Positions 8,903 through 16,397 of a stretch of DNA of 64,000 bases are shown here, piece by piece. The position numbers were made by a program, and so were the translations under genes. Below the pieces are notes generated by a model. The model did no database searches. It saw nothing but the letters and a program-made list of their open reading frames with translations, and was not told the DNA's origin. Every line of letters starts with the position of its first letter. Within the stretch, counting starts at the first letter, position 1. Location of the stretch: the NCBI GenBank assembly GCA_029265125.1, contig JAJUJX010000002.1, positions 62,001 through 126,000 of the forward strand, read 5' to 3'. This DNA comes from Tolumonas sp008015085. GTDB taxonomy: Bacteria; Pseudomonadota; Gammaproteobacteria; Enterobacterales; Aeromonadaceae.

Positions 8903-8950
8903 TTTGGTCTGATATCTTTTGGGCGAATATTTGTGATCTGGTTAACCAAT
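8903..8950. promoter_or_regulatory. Repeated module B: operator with CRP-like half-site before uxuA
   Basis: Second copy of the module at 7598-7646. The operator TGGTTAACCA is at 8939-8948, preceded by TTTGTGATC. It ends 15 bp before a perfect -35 hexamer (8966-8971), a position suited to control of uxuABC transcription. Confidence 0.6.
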
Positions 8951-9194
8951 CGTGATAATTGGTCTTTGACAGAATGGCGATGTGGGTGCAAAGTAAACAG
9001 TAAGAACGACGGATAACCAGCTTCCGGTGCCAAAACAAAAGCGCATCATCAAGCTACCGGTAATTCGTCGTAAATACCGGTTGATTCCAACCGGAATATT
9101 CGAACAACAGTGACTAACTAAATTCGGCTCGTAGTAATAAACAGATGTATTGCATCTGACGGGCGTTCTTTGCTCTGAAATTGAGGAAATGAAA

Positions 9195-10376
9195 ATGGAA
9201 CAAACATGGCGTTGGTACGGACCTAATGATCCGGTGTCATTATCTGATGTAAGACAAGCTGGTGCGACAGGCGTAGTCAATGCTTTGCATCATATTCCCA
9301 ATGGACAGGTGTGGCCTGTTGAAGAAATTCTGGCTCGTAAGGCGATCATTGAAAATGCTGGTTTAGTCTGGTCAGTTGTGGAAAGTGTCCCAATCCACGA
9401 AGACATCAAAACACAGACCGGCGACTATCTGAAATATATCGAAAACTATAAACAGACCCTGCGTAATCTGGCGCAATGCGGTATTTATACTGTGTGCTAT
9501 AACTTCATGCCTGTGCTGGATTGGACCCGAACTGATCTCGAATATGTTATGCCTGATGGTTCAAAAGCACTGCGCTTTGATCAGATCGAGTTCGCTGCAT
9601 TTGAACTGCATATCCTGAAACGTGCAGGCGCTGAAGCTGATTACACATCCAGCGAAATTGAACAGGCCAATACCCGTTTTGCTGCGATGAGTGATGAAGA
9701 TAAAGCGCGTCTGACACGCAATATTATTGCTGGCCTGCCAGGTGCTGAAGAAGGCTATACCATTGAACAGTTCCGTGCTCGTCTGGCTGATTACGATGGT
9801 ATCAACAAAGCAAAACTGCGTGAACATTTTGCCTTCTTCCTGAAAAACATTATTCCGGTTGCTGAACAGGTTGGCCTGCGTATGGCTGTGCATCCTGATG
9901 ATCCACCACGTCCGATTCTGGGTCTGCCACGCATTGTGTCTACCATTGAAGATATGCAGTGGATGGTTAACACAGTTGATAGCATCGCCAACGGTTTCAC
10001 TATGTGTACCGGTTCTTATGGGGTTCGTGCCGATAATGATCTGGTCAACATGATCAAACGTTTTGGCAATCGTATTTACTTTACACACCTGCGTTCTACC
10101 TGTCGGGAAGAGAACCCGAAGACTTTCCACGAAGCAGCACACCTCGGCGGTGATGTGGATATGTATTCCGTGGTGAAAGCGATTCTGGAAGAAGAATATC
10201 GTCGGGAGCGGGAAGGACAGCCGATGCTGATCCCGATGCGTCCTGATCACGGCCATCAGATGCTGGATGATCTGAAGAAGAAGACTAATCCGGGTTATTC
10301 CGCGATCGGTCGTCTGAAAGGCCTGGCTGAAGTTCGTGGTGTGGAGCTGGCGATCAAACGGGCATTTTTTGCCTGA
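9195..10376 (+). CDS. uxuA: Mannonate dehydratase
   Basis: Dehydrates D-mannonate to 2-keto-3-deoxy-D-gluconate (EC 4.2.1.8), cytoplasmic, Fe2+/Mn2+ dependent. 393 aa, almost colinear with E. coli UxuA (394 aa): starts MEQTWRWYGPNDPVSL; contains NFMPVLDWTRTDL, MAVHPDDPPRPILG, CTGSYGVRADND and FTHLRST with the metal-binding Cys/His residues, and ends ELAIKRAFFA. GAGGA lies seven bases before the ATG at 9195; an ATG two codons earlier is too close to that site. First gene of uxuA-uxuB-uxaC, behind UxuR-type operators. Confidence 0.96.
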   Translation: MEQTWRWYGPNDPVSLSDVRQAGATGVVNALHHIPNGQVWPVEEILARKAIIENAGLVWSVVESVPIHEDIKTQTGDYLKYIENYKQTLRNLAQCGIYTVCYNFMPVLDWTRTDLEYVMPDGSKALRFDQIEFAAFELHILKRAGAEADYTSSEIEQANTRFAAMSDEDKARLTRNIIAGLPGAEEGYTIEQFRARLADYDGINKAKLREHFAFFLKNIIPVAEQVGLRMAVHPDDPPRPILGLPRIVSTIEDMQWMVNTVDSIANGFTMCTGSYGVRADNDLVNMIKRFGNRIYFTHLRSTCREENPKTFHEAAHLGGDVDMYSVVKAILEEEYRREREGQPMLIPMRPDHGHQMLDDLKKKTNPGYSAIGRLKGLAEVRGVELAIKRAFFA

Positions 10377-10494
10377 GATAGCGGCTATAACTTATTGATG
10401 ACTTATTAAGAGCTTTTGAAAATATTTTTGACTTGGTCAGAAGTATTTGGAAAAGGCTCTTAACTCCTGATTTGTTACTTTGCGGAGATTCAAG

Positions 10495-11970
10495 ATGACA
10501 TCTGGCAAAAATAATATTTCCAACGCCGAACTAAATAGCGGCGTTAATACAGTTCAATATGATCGCGGTCACTTGAAATCCCGCATTGCTCATATCGGAT
10601 TCGGAGCCTTCCACCGCGCTCATCAGGCCTTATTTACCAACGAAGTCGCCAGCAAAACAGATAGCGACTGGGGTGAATGTGCTGTTGAGTTATTTGGCGA
10701 TGGTCAGCTGATCAAAACGCTGCGTGAGCAGGATCACCTCTATACTGTGGTAGAAAAAGGTGCTGATCACAATGAGGTGAAGATCATCGGTTCCGTGATC
10801 GAATCTGTGCACTCACTACTGGATGGTACTCACGCTGTTCTGGATAAACTTGCAGAGCCACAGATCGCGATTGTATCTCTGACTATCACTGAAAAAGGTT
10901 ATTGCAGCGACCCGGCCACGGGGCAGTTAGACAAGAATAATGCACTCATTGTGCATGATCTGGCTAATCCGGAAACCCCGAAATCTGCCATCGGCTATCT
11001 GGTTCAGGCTCTGAAACTGCGCCGTGACCGTGGTCTGTCTGCATTCTCTGTGCTTTCTTGCGATAACGTACCGGAAAACGGTCATGTCGCCCGCCGTGCA
11101 GTTCTGGGCTATGCCTATCTATTGGATAAAGAGCTGGCTGGCTGGATCGAAACACATGTTCCATTCCCATGCACGATGGTCGATCGTATTGTGCCAGCGG
11201 CTACGGCCGAGACACTGGCTGATGTCGAAAAGCTGCTGGGTGTAGCTGATACCTGTGGTATTGCCACTGAGCCGTTCCGTCAGTGGGTGATTGAGGACAA
11301 CTTTGTTGCAGGGCGTCCACAGTGGGAAGTAGCCGGAGCACAGTTGGTTAAAGACGTGATCCCTTATGAAGACATGAAGTTGCGTATGTTGAATGGGAGT
11401 CACTCCTTCCTGGCGTATCTCGGTTATCTGGGCGGTTACCAGCATATCGACGACACCATGACGGATGCCAATTACCGTAACGCCGCATTTTCACTGATGA
11501 CCTGTGAACAGGCTCCAACACTGAACATGCCTGAGAAAACTGATTTGGTCGGTTATGCTAATCTGCTGATCACCCGCTTTTGCAACCCAAGCCTGAAACA
11601 CCGTACCTGGCAGATTGCGATGGATGGTAGCCAGAAACTGCCACAACGTATGCTGAATTCCATTCGTTTCCACCTGAAAAATGGTAGTGATTTCTCTCAT
11701 CTGGCTCTGGGTGTGGCTGGCTGGATGCGCTATGTAAGCGGTGTAGATGAACAGGGTAATGCCATTGACGTGCGCGACCCGATGGCTGAACAGCTTAAAG
11801 TTATTTGTGATCAGCACGGTTTGAATGTGTCTGTCGTTCCTGCTCTGGCCGCTGTGGAAGCAATTTTCGGCACTGATTTACCAGCTAACCCGTTGTTTAT
11901 CCAGGCTGTGACGGATGCTTATGCCTGTCTGCTCGCAGTGGGCGCCCGTCAGGCTGTAGCTGCGCTGTAA
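10495..11970 (+). CDS. uxuB: Fructuronate reductase, mannitol dehydrogenase family
   Basis: NADH-dependent reduction of D-fructuronate to D-mannonate, 491 aa. An N-terminal Rossmann region with HIGFGAFHRAHQALF (residues ~30-45) and the family catalytic motif KLRMLNGSHSFLAYLG around residue 300 identify a polyol dehydrogenase. Placement between uxuA and uxaC makes fructuronate reductase the natural assignment; tagaturonate or mannitol activity is less likely. GGAGA precedes the ATG at 10495. The 118-bp gap from uxuA has no clear terminator, so the two are probably co-transcribed. Confidence 0.92.
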   Translation: MTSGKNNISNAELNSGVNTVQYDRGHLKSRIAHIGFGAFHRAHQALFTNEVASKTDSDWGECAVELFGDGQLIKTLREQDHLYTVVEKGADHNEVKIIGSVIESVHSLLDGTHAVLDKLAEPQIAIVSLTITEKGYCSDPATGQLDKNNALIVHDLANPETPKSAIGYLVQALKLRRDRGLSAFSVLSCDNVPENGHVARRAVLGYAYLLDKELAGWIETHVPFPCTMVDRIVPAATAETLADVEKLLGVADTCGIATEPFRQWVIEDNFVAGRPQWEVAGAQLVKDVIPYEDMKLRMLNGSHSFLAYLGYLGGYQHIDDTMTDANYRNAAFSLMTCEQAPTLNMPEKTDLVGYANLLITRFCNPSLKHRTWQIAMDGSQKLPQRMLNSIRFHLKNGSDFSHLALGVAGWMRYVSGVDEQGNAIDVRDPMAEQLKVICDQHGLNVSVVPALAAVEAIFGTDLPANPLFIQAVTDAYACLLAVGARQAVAAL

Positions 11971-11994
11971 TCATAGGTTAAGAGGACAAATCAG

Positions 11995-13401
11995 ATGAAA
12001 CCGTTTTTAGATGAAGATTTTCTGCTCAGCAATAAGACAGCACAGCGGCTCTATCATGAGTATGCTGCATATCAGCCGATTTACGATTATCACTGCCATC
12101 TTAACCCGCGTGTCGTGGCTGAAAATAAGCCATTCACCAATCTGACTGAAATCTGGCTGGCAGGTGATCATTATAAGTGGCGCGGTATGCGGTCCGCCGG
12201 TATTGACGAACGTTTAATTACCGGTGATGCCTCAGATTATGAGAAGTTTCAGGCGTGGGCGAAAACCGTTCCGATGTGCCTGGGTAACCCGCTGTATCAC
12301 TGGACCCACCTCGAACTGCGTCGTCCGTTTGGGATCGCGAATACCGTACTGAACCCAACTACCGCTGAGACCATTTGGGCTCGTTGTAATGAGCTACTGG
12401 CTACGCCGGAGTTTTTGCCGCGTGGCATCATGAAACAGATGAACGTAAAAATGGTGGGAACCACGGATGATCCACTCGATACGCTGGAATACCACAAGGC
12501 GATTGCTGCGGATTCAAGTTTTGACATTGAAGTGGCGCCGAGCTGGCGTCCGGATAAAGCCTTCAAAATCGAACTGGAAGGTTTTGCTGCCTATATTGAT
12601 AAACTTGGGAAGGTCGCTGATATCGAAATTGAACGCTTCAGCGATTTACTGACTGCTTTAGATCGTCGTTTGGATCATTTCGCGGCTCATGGTTGCCGGG
12701 CTGCTGATCACGGTATCGAAGTTCTGCGTTTTGCTGCGGTACCGGCGGAAGCTGAGTTGGATAAGATCCTGCATCGACGGATGAATGGCGGTGCATTGAC
12801 CGAGCTGGAAATTGCACAATACACCACAGCCGTCCAGGTCTGGCTGGGGCGTCAATATGCCAAACGTGGCTGGGTTATGCAGCTGCATATGGGGGCACAG
12901 CGTAACAATAATACCCGTATGTTCCGTCTGCTGGGGGCTGATGCTGGCTTTGATTCCATCGGTGATAAGAATTTTTCGTTCGAGCTGGCATCACTGCTGG
13001 ATGCGATGGATGTCACCAATGAGCTTCCGAAAACCATCCTGTATTGCCTGAACCCTCGCGATAACGAAATGCTGGGGACTATGATTGGTAACTTCCAGGG
13101 GGGCGGTATTGCCGGGAAAATCCAGTTTGGTTCCGGTTGGTGGTTTAACGATCAGAAAGACGGCATGCAGCGTCAGCTGGAACAATTGTCACAATTAGGC
13201 TTGCTAAGCAAGTTTGTGGGGATGCTGACCGACTCTCGCAGCTTCCTGTCTTATACCCGCCATGAATACTTCCGTCGTATTCTATGTAATATGGTTGGGG
13301 GCTGGGTGGAAAATGGCGAAGTGCCTTACGACATGGAACTGTTGGGAAATATGGTAAAAAATATTTGTTACCAGAATGCCCGCAATTACTTCCAGAATTG
13401 A
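11995..13401 (+). CDS. uxaC: Glucuronate/galacturonate isomerase
   Basis: Isomerises D-glucuronate to D-fructuronate (and galacturonate to tagaturonate), amidohydrolase superfamily, 468 aa (E. coli UxaC 470 aa). The metal-binding HxH is in YDYHCHLNP near residue 35; other conserved stretches are TDDPLDTLEYH, QLHMGAQRNNN, GSGWWFNDQKDGM and DSRSFLSYTRHEYFRR. AGAGGA lies before the ATG, 24 bp after uxuB. This is the first step for the glucuronate that UidA releases, so this operon completes the path to KDG. No KDG kinase or aldolase is seen in the window. Confidence 0.96.
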   Translation: MKPFLDEDFLLSNKTAQRLYHEYAAYQPIYDYHCHLNPRVVAENKPFTNLTEIWLAGDHYKWRGMRSAGIDERLITGDASDYEKFQAWAKTVPMCLGNPLYHWTHLELRRPFGIANTVLNPTTAETIWARCNELLATPEFLPRGIMKQMNVKMVGTTDDPLDTLEYHKAIAADSSFDIEVAPSWRPDKAFKIELEGFAAYIDKLGKVADIEIERFSDLLTALDRRLDHFAAHGCRAADHGIEVLRFAAVPAEAELDKILHRRMNGGALTELEIAQYTTAVQVWLGRQYAKRGWVMQLHMGAQRNNNTRMFRLLGADAGFDSIGDKNFSFELASLLDAMDVTNELPKTILYCLNPRDNEMLGTMIGNFQGGGIAGKIQFGSGWWFNDQKDGMQRQLEQLSQLGLLSKFVGMLTDSRSFLSYTRHEYFRRILCNMVGGWVENGEVPYDMELLGNMVKNICYQNARNYFQN

Positions 13402-13407
13402 TTAATC

Positions 13408-13432
13408 ATAACCGGTCTTTTGGCCGGTTTAT
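13408..13432 (+). terminator. Weak terminator of the uxuA-uxuB-uxaC operon
   Basis: Eight-bp stem with one G-T pair (AACCGGTC / GGCCGGTT), loop of TTTT, then TTTATG. The T-run is short. Confidence 0.5.
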
Positions 13433-13513
13433 GACGCATTCAACGTGGCTAATTTCAGACCAAGGGGAATATAATTAACTTAACAAAAGGTCATGTCATG
13501 CAAGGAGCAACAA

Positions 13514-13900
13514 ATGAAGAAAATGTTGAGCCTGATGATTCTGTTATCTGGCTGTTTATTTGCTGGAACAGAGTCAACCTTGGCGGCAACAGCTGAGGCG
13601 TGTGTTCAAGACTGTCTCAGTACCATGCGGCAATGTCTGGGTGACAAAACAGAAATTGATGAGAACTGTGCAAGTGAAAGCAGAATATGTGCTGGTAATT
13701 GTACACAAAGCGAAGGGAAGACCTATAGTTTCTACTGCCGAATGGAGGCTCTTACAGAAAATGGCCCCGTCATCAATGATGGTACATGTGTAGGCACATC
13801 CGGTGAGACATATGACGAACAGCTTTCGTCTTGTCAGAACCAGTTCGCGCCATCGGGTATTAGTGCAATCAGTTATTCAGTGAATTGCACCCCTAATTAG
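13514..13900 (+). CDS. Cysteine-rich predicted lipoprotein, unknown function
   Basis: 128 aa, not recognised. The ATG at 13514 has AAGGAG seven bases before it. The N-terminus MKKMLSLMILLSGC fits a lipoprotein signal: two lysines, a hydrophobic core and a lipobox LSGC with Cys14 as the lipidated residue. An alternative is ordinary signal peptidase cleavage later, after LAA. The mature part has ten more cysteines, some in CVQDC and CAGNC pairs, and an acidic composition, which suggests a small disulfide-rich periplasmic or surface protein. It stands alone between the uxaC terminator and rhlE. Confidence 0.65.
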   Translation: MKKMLSLMILLSGCLFAGTESTLAATAEACVQDCLSTMRQCLGDKTEIDENCASESRICAGNCTQSEGKTYSFYCRMEALTENGPVINDGTCVGTSGETYDEQLSSCQNQFAPSGISAISYSVNCTPN

Positions 13901-14012
13901 GCGTTATTTAAATCACGGACAACCAATGCATGAGTATTATTCTCTCTGAGAGTCTTTAAGGTTTCGATGCTACAATAGCGCCGTCTTAATTTATTGTAAG
14001 CGGTGCTTTTTT

Positions 14013-15263
14013 ATGAGTTTTTCCACCCTGGGTCTTCATGCGGATTTATTGGCTATCCTGGATACCCTTGGTTATCAAACGCCAACGCCGATTCAACAAG
14101 CGGCGATCCCAGAAGTCCTTGCGGGTCACGATGTCATGGCGGGAGCGCAAACGGGCACTGGTAAAACAGCCGCATTTGCTTTGCCATTGATCCAACGCCA
14201 CCTCGTTCGGGAAACATCTGAAAAAGCCATTCGTGTATTAGTGCTGACGCCAACGCGAGAACTGGCTCAACAAGTACATCAAAGCTTTTCGAAATACAGT
14301 CAGGGTTTAGGTCTCAATGCAGTCGTAGCTTATGGTGGGGCGAGTATTAACCTACAGATCGATGCGCTAAATAAAGGCTGTGATGTTCTCGTGGCGACAC
14401 CGGGTCGTTTGTTAGAGCTTGCCATCAAAGAGGTGATCGACCTAAGCACGGTCGAGACACTGGTTCTCGATGAAGCAGATCGCATGCTGGATATGGGCTT
14501 CATAGTCGATATTGAACGTATCCTAAAACGCCTGCCCGAAACGCGCCAAACCTTGTTCTTTTCCGCAACCTTTAACGATGACGTGTTTTCCTTAAGCAAA
14601 ACCATTTTAAAGCAGCCAAAACTGATCGAAGTTGCGGAACGAAATACGACAGCAGCGAAAATTGAACAACGCTTTTACGAAGTCGATAACAAACGCAAAG
14701 CGGGTTTAGTGGCGTACCTGATAGGCTCGAAAAATTGGCAACAGGTGCTTATCTTCACTCGAACCAAACAAGCGGTGGATGAACTCGCTAGCGAGCTTGA
14801 AAAAGATGGTATCAAAGCAGCTGCGGTACATGGTGACAAATCCCAAGGTGCCCGCGATCGCGGCCTGGAAGAGTTTAAAACAGGCCAAGTGCGTGCGCTT
14901 GTCGCCACCGATGTGGCCGCGCGCGGGTTGGACATCAAGCAACTGCAATACGTGATCAATTATGAGCTGCCATACAACGCCGAAGACTATATTCACCGTA
15001 TTGGTCGAACAGGCCGGGCAGGTCAAGCGGGCTTGGCGGTTTCGTTGGTCTCGCATAAAGAGAAATACCTGATCGAAGATGTTGAAAAGCTCACGGGCGA
15101 ACATTTTATCCTGCAGTGGATGGAGGGTTTTGAGCCTGATCTCATAGTGCAGGAAGAGGCGAGTAGCACTAAGCGTAAACCATCTAAGAAAAATCTACGC
15201 GCGAAAGCACTTGGTCAAGGCGGAAGCAACAAATCGAAATCAGGCAAACCGCATCGTCGCTAG
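14013..15263 (+). CDS. rhlE: DEAD-box RNA helicase, RhlE type
   Basis: ATP-dependent RNA helicase, 416 aa. All core motifs are present in order: Q motif (TPTPIQQAAIP), I (AQTGTGKT), Ia (PTRELAQQ), Ib (TPGRLLE), II (DEAD), III (SAT), IV (LIFTRT), V (ATDVAARGLDI) and VI (HRIGRTGRAGQ). After residue ~370 comes a short basic tail (KRKPSKKNLRAKALG and KPHRR) that probably binds RNA. RhlE-type helicases act in ribosome assembly and mRNA turnover; exact paralogue assignment among DEAD proteins is not certain. The start ATG has only a weak ribosome site (GCGGTG). Confidence 0.85.
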   Translation: MSFSTLGLHADLLAILDTLGYQTPTPIQQAAIPEVLAGHDVMAGAQTGTGKTAAFALPLIQRHLVRETSEKAIRVLVLTPTRELAQQVHQSFSKYSQGLGLNAVVAYGGASINLQIDALNKGCDVLVATPGRLLELAIKEVIDLSTVETLVLDEADRMLDMGFIVDIERILKRLPETRQTLFFSATFNDDVFSLSKTILKQPKLIEVAERNTTAAKIEQRFYEVDNKRKAGLVAYLIGSKNWQQVLIFTRTKQAVDELASELEKDGIKAAAVHGDKSQGARDRGLEEFKTGQVRALVATDVAARGLDIKQLQYVINYELPYNAEDYIHRIGRTGRAGQAGLAVSLVSHKEKYLIEDVEKLTGEHFILQWMEGFEPDLIVQEEASSTKRKPSKKNLRAKALGQGGSNKSKSGKPHRR

Positions 15264-15500
15264 GTTTGTTTGTTGCAGCTATAGAATATCGGTCTAGGTC
15301 GCAAAGAAATTGATTTGCCCCAGCATTCCTTGACACCTCATTAAACGAGTAAAACTACTCATAGAGGTGGGCTATTGCAACCGATCCCCTGATTAGGTGT
15401 ATTAAATCAGCAAGCAAGGGTTCCGCCGGTGCAATAAGCAACCTAAGTTCGCGAATTCAGCTCCGAAGGCTGATTCATATATTCTTTACTTTAGGTCAAT
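15264..15500. other. Gene-free gap with a nested hairpin
   Basis: Between rhlE and the convergent response-regulator gene. A nested inverted repeat (outer CACCTC 15334-15339 with GAGGTG 15364-15369, inner GAGTA/TACTC) is visible, without a T-run. Nothing else is recognised. Confidence 0.3.
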
Positions 15501-16397
15501 TTATTCCAATAACCTCAGTGAAATACTTGCCGCCGCAGTGCGGTTATCAACATTGAGCTTTTTGTAGATCTGCTCCAGATGTTTATTCACTGTTCTTGGG
15601 CTCATTTCAAGAATAGTGGCAATTTCCCAATTGGTTTTACCGAATGACAACCAGTAGAGCACTTGAGATTCGCGCTTGGTGAGGTTGAGTTCACGTTGCA
15701 GATCTTCTTCGGTGCCGCGTTTTTTTGGTGTTACCAAGCGGATCAATGCATGCAACTGATCATATTCTCCGGCGTATTCGGCCTGGATCGGCGGGGTAAA
15801 CTGGTTCAGTTGCAGAGGTTCTTTCCGATGTTCGGATGTGATCCAACGGGCGATGTCGGGTTGAATGCTTTTCCACGTTTCCAGAATATCGCCATTTATC
15901 TTGCCGATCAGCTCTTGTGCGTAGGGAGTCGCCCACTCTAAGCGGCCTTGTTTTGATACGCAGAAGATATATTGCCCAGCGTAATCGAGGGCAAATTGTG
16001 CCGATTTCGCCAGTTTGGCGTTATGGCTGTGCACCTTGATTCGCGCCAGCACTTCGTTCGGCACCACCGGTTTGGTGATGTAATCGACGCCGCCCACTTC
16101 AAAGCCATGAATAACATGCTCTGAGTCGTTCAACCCGGTCATAAATATAATGGGGGTGGAAGGGAGCTTTTCTTTCAGTTTCTGGCAGGTATCAAACCCG
16201 TCCATTTCCGGCATGATAGCATCCAGCAACACCACATCGGGCTGCACTTTTTCCACAATTGCTAATGCTTGAGCACCGCTTAGCGCCACCAGTACGGTCA
16301 GCCCCGCTTTATTGAGCGTGGCATTGAGCATGCCGAGCGACTCTGGCGAGTCGTCGACCACTAAGACAATGATGTTACTGAATTCAATAATGCTCAT
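15501..16397 (-). CDS. LuxR/NarL-type response regulator of the urea locus
   Basis: 298 aa. Receiver domain at residues ~10-125 with VVDDSPES, the phosphoacceptor Asp59 in VVLLDAIMPEMDG, TG in IIFMTGL and the Lys in YITKPV. A middle segment (residues ~130-165, FALDYAGQYIFCVSKQGRLEW) looks PAS-like. The C-terminal LuxR helix-turn-helix spans ~232-295 (TKRESQVLYWLSFGKTNWEIA, split at SPRTVNKHL). Its start overlaps the end of the sensor kinase gene by 14 bp, so the two are translationally coupled and form a pair. The likely target is the divergent urea operon; this rests on position only. Confidence 0.9.
   Translation of the reverse strand: MSIIEFSNIIVLVVDDSPESLGMLNATLNKAGLTVLVALSGAQALAIVEKVQPDVVLLDAIMPEMDGFDTCQKLKEKLPSTPIIFMTGLNDSEHVIHGFEVGGVDYITKPVVPNEVLARIKVHSHNAKLAKSAQFALDYAGQYIFCVSKQGRLEWATPYAQELIGKINGDILETWKSIQPDIARWITSEHRKEPLQLNQFTPPIQAEYAGEYDQLHALIRLVTPKKRGTEEDLQRELNLTKRESQVLYWLSFGKTNWEIATILEMSPRTVNKHLEQIYKKLNVDNRTAAASISLRLLE

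Larger units (their letters stand above)
8643..9194. promoter_or_regulatory. uxuR-uxuA intergenic regulatory region
   Basis: A 550-bp gap. It holds the uxuR terminator, two near-perfect UxuR-type palindromes (8804-8815 and 8939-8948), a perfect -35 hexamer TTGACA at 8966-8971 with a poor -10 (CAAAGT, 8989-8994), and a leader with a 7-bp hairpin (9076-9082 with 9087-9093). Open frames here are short, hydrophobic and lack ribosome sites; I see no gene. Confidence 0.45.

Noticed and set aside
8819..9016. A 65-codon hydrophobic frame between uxuR and uxuA
   Set aside because: It runs through the operator and promoter-like elements, has no ribosome site, and its hydrophobicity comes from T-rich DNA.
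9561..10256. A 231-codon frame antisense to uxuA
   Set aside because: Composition (His/Phe/Asn-rich) is that of a reversed conserved gene; uxuA is certain.
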